Shown here: positions 1 through 8,797 of the stretch, piece by piece
Layout: every line of letters starts with the position of its first letter
Numbering within the stretch: position 1 is the first letter of the stretch
NCBI GenBank assembly: GCA_017455065.1
Contig: JAFTBU010000056.1
Location: 43,741-107,740, forward strand
Reading direction: 5' to 3'
Length of the DNA stretch: 64,000 bases
DNA from: Bacteroidales bacterium
GTDB taxonomy: Bacteria; Bacteroidota; Bacteroidia; Bacteroidales; UBA932
Notes under the pieces: generated by a model
The model's database searches: none
Told to the model about the DNA's origin: nothing
Seen by the model: only the letters and a program-made list of their open reading frames with translations
Translations under genes and position numbers: made by a program

Positions 1-2
1 GG

Positions 3-2849
3 GTCGACATCGACATCCCCCGCAAGAAATTCGTGGTCATCACCGGCATCAGCGGGAGCGGTAAATCCTCGCTCGCCTTCGACACCATCTACGCCGAAGG
101 GCAGCGCCGCTACATGAACACCCTCTCCCCCTACGCCAAGCATTTCATGGGGATACTCGAGAAACCGGAGGTGGAGAGCATCACCGGGCTGAGCCCCATC
201 ATTGCCATAGAGCAGAAGACCACGGGCAACAATCCCCGGTCCACCGTGGGCACCATCACGGAGATTTCGGACTTCCTGCGTCTGCTGTACGCCAGGGCCT
301 CCACGGCCTACTCCCCCGTCACCGGAAAGGAGATGGTGCGGTACACGGACCAGCAGATAGTCGACCTGATACTGAGCGAGTTCAACGGCCGCAAGTGCCT
401 GCTGCTCTCGCCCCTGGTGAGGGGCCGCAAAGGCCATTACCGCGAGCTCTTCGACCAGCTCCGCCGCAAAGGTTTCACCCAGGTGCGTATCGATTCGGAG
501 CTCATGGACCTCAATGAAGTCGAGGCCCTGGACCGCTACAAGGGGCATTTCATAGAGCTGGTCGTGGACAAGCTCAAACCAGGGGAAGGCGACGAGGCCC
601 GCATCCGGTCCTCCGTCGTGACGGCTCTCAACATAGGCAAGGGGTCCCTGGCGGTGCTCGATTTCGAGACCGGCGCCATGCATTTCTATTCCAAGCATCT
701 GGTGGATCCCGATTCGGGGCTTTCCCTCCAGGAGCCGGCGCCCCACTCCTTCTCCTTCAACTCCCCCGAAGGGTACTGCCCCCATTGCAAGGGACTCGGC
801 ACCATAGTCGATGTCAATATTGACAATATCATCCCCGACCCGGGGGTTTCGGTGGCCGACGGCGGCATCAGGCCTCTGGGGAAAGTCCGGGAGAACCGCA
901 AGTTCGAGTTGGTCAGGGCCATCGCCCGCAAGCACGGTTTCTCGCTCTACGAGCCCGTAGGGTCCCTTCCCGACGAGGAAGTGAGTCTGCTGGTGTACGG
1001 CAGCGAAGAGCTGTTCCGCGTGGGTGAGGGTGCGCTGTCCGAGATGGTCAGCTGGCCCGGCGTGGTGGAAGACATAGATGACAAGATAGTCTGCCCCGTG
1101 TGCCACGGGACGCGCCTCAAGGAGGAGACCAATTGTTTCCGCATCGACGGGAAGACCATTTCCGAGGTGTCTGCGATGGAGATTTCGCAGCTGCGCGAGT
1201 GGATACGCTCGCTGGACGGGAAATTGAGCAAGAGGGGCAGGGCCATCGCGCGAGACATACTCAAGGAGCTCGCGGACAGGGTGGATTTCCTGGTGGACGT
1301 GGGGCTCGAGTACCTGACTCTGGACCGGCCGACGGCTTCGCTTTCGGGTGGTGAGAGCCAGAGGATCAGGTTGGCTACGCAGATCGGCTCGCGTCTGGTG
1401 AACGTAATCTATATCCTGGATGAGCCGAGTATCGGCCTGCACCAGAAGGACAACCGCAAGCTCATCGCTTCGTTGAAGAAGTTGCGGGATGAGGGGAATA
1501 CGGTGATCGTGGTGGAGCATGATCTGGAGACGATGATGAGTGCGGATTGGCTCGTGGATGTCGGTCCCGGGGCGGGAGCCCTCGGCGGCCGCATCTGCTA
1601 CTCCGGTCCCGCCGTTCCTGCCGCCGATTCTGCCGCCGGTGCAGCCCCCGGAGCTCGGGGGCAAAACAGAGGGACAAGCCCCCTCGCCTCCGGGGGCTGC
1701 CCCGCTGGAAGCACCGGAATGCGAGCGGACATCTCCCAGGCAATCAGTCCGCGAGCGTCCGGTGCTGACAGCGAAGGTGAAGCAGGGTCGGTGACGATGG
1801 AGTATCTGAGGGGAAGGGAGGAGATAGCGGTGCCGAAGAGCCGCCGCCGGGGCAACGGCCTCGACCTTGTCATCCGCGGCGCCACCGGCAACAACCTCAA
1901 GGACATCGACGTCACATTCCCCCTGGGCTGCTTCATCGGCATCAGCGGCGTGAGCGGCAGCGGCAAATCCACCCTCATCAACGAAACCCTCATGCCCATA
2001 CTCAAGGGCAAATTCTACCATTTCAAGGAAAAACCCCTTCCCTACCGCGCCGTAGAAGGGATCGAGAACATAGACAAAGTCATCGAAATCGACCAGAGCC
2101 CCATAGGGCGCAGCCCCAGGTCCAACCCCGCCACCTTCACCGGAGTCTTCAACGACATCAGGGCCCTGTTCGAAGAGACCAACGACGCCAAGGTTCGCGG
2201 CTTCAAGGCCGGCAGGTTCTCGTTCAACGTCCCCGGAGGCCGCTGCGAAGAGTGCAAAGGCGCCGGCATCAAGGTGATCGAGATGAACTTCCTCCCGTCC
2301 GTCAACGTAGTCTGCGAAGAATGCCGCGGGAAGAGGTACAAGGAAGACACCCTGGCCGTGCGCTACAAAGGCAAGAACATCAACGATGTCCTGGAGATGC
2401 CCATCTCCGAAGCCTGGGAATTCTTCCGCACCAACCCCAGGATAGCCCCCAAGCTCAAAGCCATGGTGGACGTCGGACTGGGCTACGTGCATCTGGGACA
2501 GTCGTCGGTGACCCTCTCCGGAGGCGAGAGCCAGAGGATGAAACTGGCCGCGGAATTGTTCCGCAAAGCCACCGGGAACACCCTCTACATGCTCGACGAA
2601 CCCACGACAGGCCTCCACTTCGAAGACATCAAGACCCTGCTCGGAGTCTTGCAGAGGCTGGTGGACCAGGGCAATACAGTCATCATCATCGAACACAACC
2701 TCGACGTCCTCAAGAGCGTCGACTACATATTGGACATGGGACCGGAAGGAGGCGCCAGGGGAGGCCGGATCGTCGCGACCGGCACCCCCGAGCAGATCGC
2801 GGCCAACCCCGATTCGGTCACAGGAGCATTTCTCGAAGAAGTATTATGA
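3..2849 (+). CDS. uvrA: UvrABC excinuclease subunit A (5' partial)
   Basis: DNA-damage recognition ATPase of nucleotide excision repair, acting in the cytoplasm with UvrB. The frame is open from base 3 with no start codon, so the N-terminus lies upstream of the window. Visible: first Walker A (GISGSGKSS), first ABC signature LSGGESQRIRL with ILDEPSIGLH, second Walker A (GVSGSGKST), the zinc module CEEC...CEEC near 2247-2325, second signature LSGGESQRMKL with MLDEPTTGLH. The first zinc module keeps only the CPHC pair; the expected earlier pair reads VDPDSG. About 50 extra residues rich in Gly/Ala/Pro sit at about 1609-1788, after the first ATPase half, where the family normally has a short linker before SVT.EYLRG. 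The stop overlaps the next start (ATGA). Confidence 0.97.
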   Translation, partial: VDIDIPRKKFVVITGISGSGKSSLAFDTIYAEGQRRYMNTLSPYAKHFMGILEKPEVESITGLSPIIAIEQKTTGNNPRSTVGTITEISDFLRLLYARASTAYSPVTGKEMVRYTDQQIVDLILSEFNGRKCLLLSPLVRGRKGHYRELFDQLRRKGFTQVRIDSELMDLNEVEALDRYKGHFIELVVDKLKPGEGDEARIRSSVVTALNIGKGSLAVLDFETGAMHFYSKHLVDPDSGLSLQEPAPHSFSFNSPEGYCPHCKGLGTIVDVNIDNIIPDPGVSVADGGIRPLGKVRENRKFELVRAIARKHGFSLYEPVGSLPDEEVSLLVYGSEELFRVGEGALSEMVSWPGVVEDIDDKIVCPVCHGTRLKEETNCFRIDGKTISEVSAMEISQLREWIRSLDGKLSKRGRAIARDILKELADRVDFLVDVGLEYLTLDRPTASLSGGESQRIRLATQIGSRLVNVIYILDEPSIGLHQKDNRKLIASLKKLRDEGNTVIVVEHDLETMMSADWLVDVGPGAGALGGRICYSGPAVPAADSAAGAAPGARGQNRGTSPLASGGCPAGSTGMRADISQAISPRASGADSEGEAGSVTMEYLRGREEIAVPKSRRRGNGLDLVIRGATGNNLKDIDVTFPLGCFIGISGVSGSGKSTLINETLMPILKGKFYHFKEKPLPYRAVEGIENIDKVIEIDQSPIGRSPRSNPATFTGVFNDIRALFEETNDAKVRGFKAGRFSFNVPGGRCEECKGAGIKVIEMNFLPSVNVVCEECRGKRYKEDTLAVRYKGKNINDVLEMPISEAWEFFRTNPRIAPKLKAMVDVGLGYVHLGQSSVTLSGGESQRMKLAAELFRKATGNTLYMLDEPTTGLHFEDIKTLLGVLQRLVDQGNTVIIIEHNLDVLKSVDYILDMGPEGGARGGRIVATGTPEQIAANPDSVTGAFLEEVL
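1609..1788 (+). repeat. In-frame palindromic insertion inside uvrA
   Basis: This stretch has no counterpart in ordinary UvrA. It contains a perfect 13-base inverted repeat (GCAGCCCCCGGAG at 1641-1653, complement at 1688-1700). Inside it a G6/C6-type inner stem (GGGGGC/GCCCCC) encloses a loop with AACAGAGGGACAA. A second nested palindrome follows: GCACCGGA at 1711-1718 with TCCGGTGC at 1758-1765, and inside it GCGGAC at 1725-1730 with GTCCGC at 1747-1752. The same 13-base loop core recurs twice in manA. The reading frame stays open through it. The exact boundaries are judged from the family pattern, not from an alignment. Confidence 0.7.
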
Positions 2850-3844
2850 AAGAATCCAAGATAGCAGCCGCACGACAGGAATATGCGGACTGGTGCTCTG
2901 CCATTGGCATAGACACCATAGAAAAAGTCAACGAGACCCTCGCCGCAGGCGGCGGAATCGACCTCATCAACCTCTGCGAGGCCCGTCAGGAGCGCAAATA
3001 CGCCGACGCCGCCGACCAGATCTTCTGGCGCCGCAAGCGCAACCGCATCGTCATGATGTCGGGACCCTCTTCCAGCGGCAAGACCTCATCCTCGCTGAGA
3101 ATAGCCCAGCAATGCCGGGTGCTCGGCCTCAACCCCAAGGTGATCGAGCTGGACAATTATTTCGTGGACCGCGAGCACACCCCCGTGGACGAGAAAGGTG
3201 AAAAGGACTACGAAGCCCTCGGAGCCATGGACATCGAACTGCTGAACCACGACCTCAACGAACTCCTCGCCGGAAACGTCATAGAAGTCCCCAAATTTGA
3301 TTTCAAGGCGGGACACAAGGTCTATGATGGCAGGACCATGTACCTCGGACCCAACGATATGCTGTTCATGGAAGGCATCCACGCCCTCAACCCAGCCCTC
3401 ACCCCGGATGTGGACCAGGGCACGATGTTCAAGATCTACATCTCCGCCCTCTCAGCCCTGCCAGGCGGCGAGAAGGAGCATGGCTCCACCACGGACAAGA
3501 GACTCCTCAGGCGCATTGTCAGGGACAACCGCACCCGCGGCATCTCCCCCGAAGAGAACATACTCCGCTGGCCTTCGGTGCGCCGCGGAGAGACCCGCAA
3601 CATCTTCCCCTACGAGGAAAACGCCGACGTGGTCTTCAACTCTTCCACCCTGTACGACCTTCCTTTGTTGAAATACTACGCCGAACCCCTTCTGTACGGC
3701 ATCACCGAGGCTTCCCCGGCTTATGAGAAAGCCCAGTCGCTGCTGTCTTTCCTGCAGAAGGTGACGGCCCTGAAACCTTCGGAAATAGCCGCCATCCCCC
3801 CTACCTCCATCATGAGGGAATTCATAGGCGGACAGACACTCTGA
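2846..3844 (+). CDS. Uridine kinase / phosphoribulokinase-family nucleoside kinase
   Basis: 332-residue P-loop kinase, probably ATP-dependent phosphorylation of uridine/cytidine. The start is the ATG at 2846, which overlaps the uvrA stop by 4 bases, so the two are probably co-transcribed. Walker A GPSSSGKTSSS lies near residue 72, followed by the ELDNYF segment that holds the substrate-site Asp in this family and by FMEGIHALN. Many Bacteroidales relatives are about 550 residues with an N-terminal TGS/threonyl-tRNA-synthetase-like domain; this copy starts at the short helical segment (ADWCSAIG) just before the kinase domain and lacks that extension. The exact substrate is inferred from family membership only. 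Confidence 0.82.
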   Translation: MKESKIAAARQEYADWCSAIGIDTIEKVNETLAAGGGIDLINLCEARQERKYADAADQIFWRRKRNRIVMMSGPSSSGKTSSSLRIAQQCRVLGLNPKVIELDNYFVDREHTPVDEKGEKDYEALGAMDIELLNHDLNELLAGNVIEVPKFDFKAGHKVYDGRTMYLGPNDMLFMEGIHALNPALTPDVDQGTMFKIYISALSALPGGEKEHGSTTDKRLLRRIVRDNRTRGISPEENILRWPSVRRGETRNIFPYEENADVVFNSSTLYDLPLLKYYAEPLLYGITEASPAYEKAQSLLSFLQKVTALKPSEIAAIPPTSIMREFIGGQTL

Positions 3845-3856
3845 ACTTAAGCTGCC

Positions 3857-4708
3857 ATGTGGATCTGGATGACATTGGCTTCGGCCATCCTTCTGGGGTC
3901 GTACGACATTCTGAAAAAGAAGGCCGTGACCCGCAACGGCGTGCTCTGGGTCCTGCTCGGAGCGACCGCCTTCTCGACCCTGTTCCTCAGCCCCTGCCTC
4001 ACTGCAGGCAGCCTCAACGAGCACCTCAGGCTCGTCCTCAAGGCCGTCCTCGTCACCGTCTCCTGGGTCAGCGGCATGATAGGACTCAAACTCCTGCCCA
4101 TCACCACGGCGTCAACCCTCAAGGCCACCAGGCCGTTCATGGTGGTGATCTTCTCCATCATCATCTTCGGGGAGCATCTGAACCTGTGGCAATGGGGCGG
4201 CGTCGTGCTGGCGCTGCTGGCGATGACCCTGCTGAGCATTTCCAGCAAGAAAGAAGGCATCCAATTCAGCAAGAGCAAGGGTATCGCCGCCATGGCGGTG
4301 TCCATCCTCGCCGGAGTGGCGAGCGCCCTGTTTGACAAGCACATCATCTCCGGGATGGACCCCCTGTTCATCCAGAGCTGGTGCAATCTCTACATCACCA
4401 TCATGCTCGCCCTGTGCATCCTGGTCAAGGCCCTGCACGACGGGAAGGAGCGCGAGAAGTTCCACTGGGACTGGACCATCCTGGCCATCGCGGTGTTCAT
4501 CACCGGTGCCGACATGCTCTATTTCTTCGCGCTCAAGCAGGACGGAGCCCTGCTGTCCGTGATTTCACTGCTGAGGAGATTCTCGGTGGTGGTCACTTTC
4601 GTGCTGGGAGCGATAGTTTTCAAGGAAAACCGCATCAAGGAAAAAGCCCTCGACCTGGCCATACTGCTCGCAGGCATGGTCCTGCTGGTCATAGGCTCAA
4701 GCGTATAG
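3857..4708 (+). CDS. DMT-family (EamA-like) inner-membrane transporter
   Basis: 283 residues, almost wholly hydrophobic, arranged as about ten membrane spans in two halves as in the drug/metabolite transporter superfamily. The first half has the typical SAILLGSYDILKKKA start and a TTASTLKATRPFMVVIFS segment; the second half repeats the pattern from about residue 135. Substrate unknown. It starts 12 bases after the kinase gene, so it is likely the last gene of the uvrA run. Its 3' end overlaps the convergent recO end by 12 bases. Confidence 0.85.
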   Translation: MWIWMTLASAILLGSYDILKKKAVTRNGVLWVLLGATAFSTLFLSPCLTAGSLNEHLRLVLKAVLVTVSWVSGMIGLKLLPITTASTLKATRPFMVVIFSIIIFGEHLNLWQWGGVVLALLAMTLLSISSKKEGIQFSKSKGIAAMAVSILAGVASALFDKHIISGMDPLFIQSWCNLYITIMLALCILVKALHDGKEREKFHWDWTILAIAVFITGADMLYFFALKQDGALLSVISLLRRFSVVVTFVLGAIVFKENRIKEKALDLAILLAGMVLLVIGSSV

Positions 4709-5347
4709 CTCCCTCAACACCTTGAGGGACTGCACGTTGATAGCCGACTCCGTGTGGCGGCTGAGATACTGCAGTAGCAGCTCCGCTATGGCGTTGCGGC
4801 TCTCGCCGCTGAGCGGCAGCAGCATGGACGAAGCGAAATCCAGGCTCACCAGATCCTTCACCTGGGCATAATACTTCCCGGCGAAAGGGGCGAGGTCCGC
4901 GGCTTCCGGACGGAAGCCCAGGGCTGCGGCGAGTTCCAGCAGGAACCTCAGGTGGAAATTGGAAAAATCGCTCTCTATGGCATCCAGGGCCTTGATGCTC
5001 TTGACGCACCAGTCGAAAAGACCTTCTTCGTACACCCCGTCCCGGACCGTGCGGTAGAGCACTTCGCTCATGAAGAGGGTCATGGTGTTCTTGTACAGAT
5101 TGCCCCTTATCCCCGAAAGCGGATCCGTGACGGTCACAGCCCCGAGTCTCCACAGGTCGGAGCGGGGGTTTTCCGTGACTTCGGCGTCGAGGATGTTCAG
5201 AGGCAGGAAAAGGGTCATGGCGCCGCGGCGGGACACGCCCGCTATGAAACTGCGCCGGCCGAAATCGGAGGTGAGGGCGTGGACCACGGCCTTGGTCTCG
5301 CCTATCTTCGTCACATTGAGTACTATGAGCCTGGTCGCGGTCTTCAT
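4697..5347 (-). CDS. recO: DNA repair protein RecO
   Basis: 216 residues. RecO helps load RecA on SSB-coated DNA in the RecFOR pathway. The N-terminal OB-fold half shows TRLIVLNVTKIGETKAVVHALTS-type sequence and the following RRGAMTLFLPLNI segment; the C-terminal half is helical and lacks the four-cysteine zinc site of some RecO proteins, as is common in Bacteroidetes. It is the last gene of the leftward run that begins at rsgA and overlaps rdgB by 4 bases. The 3' end overlaps the convergent transporter gene. Confidence 0.9.
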   Translation of the reverse strand: MKTATRLIVLNVTKIGETKAVVHALTSDFGRRSFIAGVSRRGAMTLFLPLNILDAEVTENPRSDLWRLGAVTVTDPLSGIRGNLYKNTMTLFMSEVLYRTVRDGVYEEGLFDWCVKSIKALDAIESDFSNFHLRFLLELAAALGFRPEAADLAPFAGKYYAQVKDLVSLDFASSMLLPLSGESRNAIAELLLQYLSRHTESAINVQSLKVLRELYA

Positions 5348-5940
5348 CTGTCACCATGCTCCCGGAGCCACTCTGCCATGGCCCGCAAGGCCTTTCCCCT
5401 GTGCGAAATGGCATTCTTGGCCTCTTCGGGGATCTCTGCCACGGTCACGTCGGGATAGACGTCCGAGATGAACACCGGATCGTAGCCGAATCCCCCGCAG
5501 CCGGCTTTCTTGAGAGCTATACGGCCCTCCATCACGCCTTCGAATACATGATGCCCGCCGTCCTTAATCAGGGTGACCACGCTGCGGAAGCGGGCCGTCC
5601 TGGGGGCGTCGGGGCCTTTGAGGGCCATTTCCTTCAGGAGTTTGTCCATATTGTCCTCGAAACGGTGGCCGGGACCCGCGTAACGCGCGGTATAGACTCC
5701 CGGGGCGCCGTCGAGGCAGTCCACTTCGAGTCCGGTGTCGTCGGCGAAGCAGTCGAGCCCCGTCCTCTCATGGATGTAGTCAGCCTTCTGGGCGGAATTG
5801 GCCTCCAGGGTGTCCCCGTCCTCGGGTATGTCTTCGGTGATGCCGAAGGAAGCGGGGGTGACGAGCTCGAACCCCTCTCCGAGTATCTCGGAGGCTTCCC
5901 TGAGTTTGCCGGCGTTGCCGGTCGCGAAAATCATTTTCAT
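5344..5940 (-). CDS. rdgB: XTP/dITP pyrophosphatase (RdgB/HAM1 family)
   Basis: 198 residues, full family length. It hydrolyses non-canonical purine nucleoside triphosphates (dITP, XTP) to monophosphate, keeping them out of DNA. Signature features are the N-terminal FATGNAGKLREA, the ADDTGLEVDCLDGAPGVYTARYAG block with metal-binding acidic residues, and the C-terminal FGYDPVF and ISHRGKALRAM. It is coupled by 4-base overlaps to the S41 protease gene upstream and recO downstream. Confidence 0.96.
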   Translation of the reverse strand: MKMIFATGNAGKLREASEILGEGFELVTPASFGITEDIPEDGDTLEANSAQKADYIHERTGLDCFADDTGLEVDCLDGAPGVYTARYAGPGHRFEDNMDKLLKEMALKGPDAPRTARFRSVVTLIKDGGHHVFEGVMEGRIALKKAGCGGFGYDPVFISDVYPDVTVAEIPEEAKNAISHRGKALRAMAEWLREHGDR

Positions 5941-7538
5941 ATCAGCGGACTTGCAAGGGCCTGACGGAGCTGGTCGTCGTAGCGCAGCCTGAGCCGCACT
6001 CCTTCGGACTGGAAGAAGTAGCGGACCACGATCTCCTCCTCGATGAAGGGGATGATCTCGTCTTTCTTGAGCCTGAGGAACTGCTCTTTCTCCATGTCGA
6101 GGACCTTTCCGAGAGCCTCGAGTTCAGCGCTCATGCTCTCTTCCAGGCCGTCCCGCTTGAGCTCTTTGACCATCTGGTCGTAATATGTCTTGGCGCTGGA
6201 GCGGTAGTCGAACTCGCGGGTCTTGGCGAATTCGATGAAATCATCGTATTCGTCGAAATGGAAGTCCTGCACTTCGGGTATGCTCTCGTGCTTGCGCACG
6301 TAGTCGAGGGCGTAGTACTCGACCACTCCGTTCATGACGAGCGAATAGGTGAGGCGGCTGTATTCCTTGGTGTCGAGTTCGACGTCCGGGGTGATGCCGC
6401 CGCCGTCCTTGACAATGCGTCCTCCGGCGGTGCGGAACTCATGGGTGAGCGAATCGGGGATGTACCCCACGGAGCCGTCTTCATTGCGGTGCGAATAGTC
6501 TATCGCCTGCACGCAGCGGCCGCTGGGAGTATAGTACTTGGCAGTGGTGACCTTCAGGCGGCCGCCGTAGGGAAGGCTGCGGAAAGATTGGACCAGGCCC
6601 TTGCCATAGGTGCGACGCCCCATGATGGTGGCCCTGTCGAGGTCCTGGAGGGCGCCGGAAACGATCTCGGACGCCGACGCCGATGCGGAATCCACGAGGA
6701 CGATGAGCGGGATCTTCTCATCCACGGGGTCCTTGGTCGTGCGGTAGGTGAAGGAAGAGCGGGGGTCGTTGCCCTTGGCGCTCACCACCAGCGAACCCTT
6801 GGGGACGAAGATGGAGACAATGCCGACGGCTTCCTGGAGTATGCCGCCGCCATTGCCGCGGAGGTCCAGGACAAGTTTCTTCATACCTTCTTTCTTGAGC
6901 CTCTGCACTGCGGCACGCATCTCGTCGGCCACGCCTTCGGTGAATCCGGTCTGGAGTATGTAGCCCACTTCGGAGTCGAGCATCCCGGCGTATTCGATGT
7001 CGGGAAGATGTATCCTCTCCCTCACCACGGGCACGTCGAGGGTGTCCCCGGTGCGGAGTTTCTTGACGGTGAAGACCACGGTCGAGCCCGGCTCGCCTTT
7101 CATCTTGGAGCTGGCGTCGGAAGCCGAGAGCCCCCATACGGTCTGGCCGTCGATGGCGAGTATCTCGTCACCGGCCTTGAGCGAGTTGCGGGCTGCGGGC
7201 GATCCGGCGTAGGGCTCGTTGATGATGACGGGGCCGTCGGCCTCGGGTTTGTAGATCACCGCCCCTATGCCGCCGTAGCTCTTGTTTATCAGCATCTCGA
7301 GGTCCTCGTTCTCCTCCTTGGGCACATAGATGGTGTAGGGGTCGAGGTTTGCGAGCATGGCGTCGATGCCGGCTCTCTCTATCCTGTCCACGGGGAGGGA
7401 ATCCACATAGGCCATGTTGAGCTCCTTGAGCAGGGCGCTCTGGATTTCCACCCATTTGGCGAGGTTGAATGCCCTGGACTGGGCCAGGCCGCTCAGGCAC
7501 AATGCCATGAGGGCCAGAGTCATTATAGCTTTTCTCAT
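5937..7538 (-). CDS. S41-family C-terminal processing protease with PDZ domain
   Basis: 533 residues from the ATG at 7538 (MRKAIMTLALMALCLSGLAQ), chosen because it gives a signal peptide and a 4-base overlap with the U32 gene; the frame runs open further upstream but without signal peptide. Order: signal peptide (1-20), helical N-domain with AYVDSLPVDRI, PDZ domain about 75-165 (GIGAVIY, GSPAARNSLKAGDEILAIDG), then the tail-specific protease domain with LRGNGGG and the nucleophile block VDSASASASEIVSGALQD and GKGLVQ with the catalytic Lys. Expected to act in the periplasm on misfolded or C-terminally tagged proteins. Confidence 0.93.
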   Translation of the reverse strand: MRKAIMTLALMALCLSGLAQSRAFNLAKWVEIQSALLKELNMAYVDSLPVDRIERAGIDAMLANLDPYTIYVPKEENEDLEMLINKSYGGIGAVIYKPEADGPVIINEPYAGSPAARNSLKAGDEILAIDGQTVWGLSASDASSKMKGEPGSTVVFTVKKLRTGDTLDVPVVRERIHLPDIEYAGMLDSEVGYILQTGFTEGVADEMRAAVQRLKKEGMKKLVLDLRGNGGGILQEAVGIVSIFVPKGSLVVSAKGNDPRSSFTYRTTKDPVDEKIPLIVLVDSASASASEIVSGALQDLDRATIMGRRTYGKGLVQSFRSLPYGGRLKVTTAKYYTPSGRCVQAIDYSHRNEDGSVGYIPDSLTHEFRTAGGRIVKDGGGITPDVELDTKEYSRLTYSLVMNGVVEYYALDYVRKHESIPEVQDFHFDEYDDFIEFAKTREFDYRSSAKTYYDQMVKELKRDGLEESMSAELEALGKVLDMEKEQFLRLKKDEIIPFIEEEIVVRYFFQSEGVRLRLRYDDQLRQALASPLI

Positions 7539-8797
7539 ATCTTTTCCCAAATGTAAATCTTGTCTGAACGGCGGAGCCTTTCGAATGAAGGGTCCTGGTC
7601 GCAGGGCTTCACAGCCACCGAGCAGCGGCTTCCTTTGGGTGCGGTGTCGACGCCCTGGAGATTGATCCGCAGATCCTCCACATCGAATTCCACCACACCG
7701 GTGGTCCTGCCTATGGCCATCACCCTGTCCCCGACATGCAGGGGCACGCTCTCCACCGCTATCTCGGCCACCCCGATACGGTCGAACCAGTTGGTGACCT
7801 TGCCGCAGTAAACTTTCCTGCGCGTGGACTGGGAGCCGTACACATCGCTCCATTGGCCCAGGTAGGCACCCTGGTAATAGCCGTCCCAGAAGCCCCGGTT
7901 GAAGACTTCTCCGAGCTCTTCCTTGAGGGCGGCCGCGAGCTCCGGGGTGTAGCTGCCGTCGCACACTGCGTCGGCCGCCCTGCGGTAGCAGGAGGTGCAT
8001 CTCTTGACATACTCGGCGGAACGGGCCCGGCCTTCGATCTTGAACACTTTCACCCCCGAATCTATGATGCGGTCCATGAAATCTATGGTGCAGAGGTCCT
8101 TGGGGGACATTATGTATTGATTGTCAATGTTCAGCTTGTACCCTGTCTCCAGGTCGGTGACTTCGTAGCCGCGGCGGCAGATCTGGAAGCACTCGCCCCT
8201 GTTGGCGGAGGCCCCGTAAGCGTGGAGGCTCAGGTAGCATTTGCCGCTGACGGCCATGCAGAGGGCCCCGTGGGCGAACATCTCTATCCTCACGGGCTGT
8301 CCGGAAGGTCCGGTGACATGCTCCGAGAGGATCTGCTCATGTATGCGTTTCACCTGCTCCAGGTTCAGCTCCCTGGCGAGGACCACCACGTCGGCCCAGC
8401 GGGAATAGAACTTGACGGCTTCGATGTTGGAGATGCTCAGCTGGGTGGAGATGTGCACCTCCAGGCCTATGCTGCGGCAGTAGGTTATGGCGGCTACATC
8501 CGAGGCTATCACGGCGTCCACTCCGGCCTCGCGGGCCATGTCGAGGGTCTCCCGCATGGAGTCCATGTCGTCCTCGTAGAGGATGATGTTGAGCGTCAGG
8601 TAGGACCTCACCCCGTGCTCCCGGCAGATGCGCACCACCTCGGGAAGGTCCTCCGGGGCGAAATTGCCCGCGGAGCGGGAGCGCATGTTCAGCCTCCCGA
8701 CCCCGAAGTACACGGAATCGGCTCCTCCCTGGATGGCGGCCTGCAGGCATTCGAAATTGCCCGCGGGAGCCATTATTTCCAGCTCCTTACTTTGCAC
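7535..8797 (-). CDS. U32 peptidase-like protein (TrhP/YegQ-type, tRNA U34 hydroxylation family)
   Basis: 420 residues. Members of this group are now linked to prephenate-dependent 5-hydroxyuridine formation at tRNA position 34 or rRNA C hydroxylation rather than proteolysis. Visible: N-terminal APAGNFECLQAAIQGGADSVYFG barrel start, the U32 signature region EMFAHGALCMAVSGKC, then NRGECFQICRRGY supplying further cysteines of the likely iron-sulfur site, and a C-terminal beta-barrel-like segment after about residue 330. Its start overlaps the prenyl synthase end by 11 bases. Which RNA is modified cannot be told from sequence. Confidence 0.9.
   Translation of the reverse strand: MQSKELEIMAPAGNFECLQAAIQGGADSVYFGVGRLNMRSRSAGNFAPEDLPEVVRICREHGVRSYLTLNIILYEDDMDSMRETLDMAREAGVDAVIASDVAAITYCRSIGLEVHISTQLSISNIEAVKFYSRWADVVVLARELNLEQVKRIHEQILSEHVTGPSGQPVRIEMFAHGALCMAVSGKCYLSLHAYGASANRGECFQICRRGYEVTDLETGYKLNIDNQYIMSPKDLCTIDFMDRIIDSGVKVFKIEGRARSAEYVKRCTSCYRRAADAVCDGSYTPELAAALKEELGEVFNRGFWDGYYQGAYLGQWSDVYGSQSTRRKVYCGKVTNWFDRIGVAEIAVESVPLHVGDRVMAIGRTTGVVEFDVEDLRINLQGVDTAPKGSRCSVAVKPCDQDPSFERLRRSDKIYIWEKI

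Noticed and set aside
2252-2845. Upstream extension of the nucleoside kinase into uvrA
   Set aside because: An alternate frame of the uvrA second ATPase half; Arg/His-rich without similarity.
7539-8000. N-terminal extension of the S41 protease to 8000
   Set aside because: It is the alternate frame of the U32 gene; the signal peptide at 7538 marks the true start.
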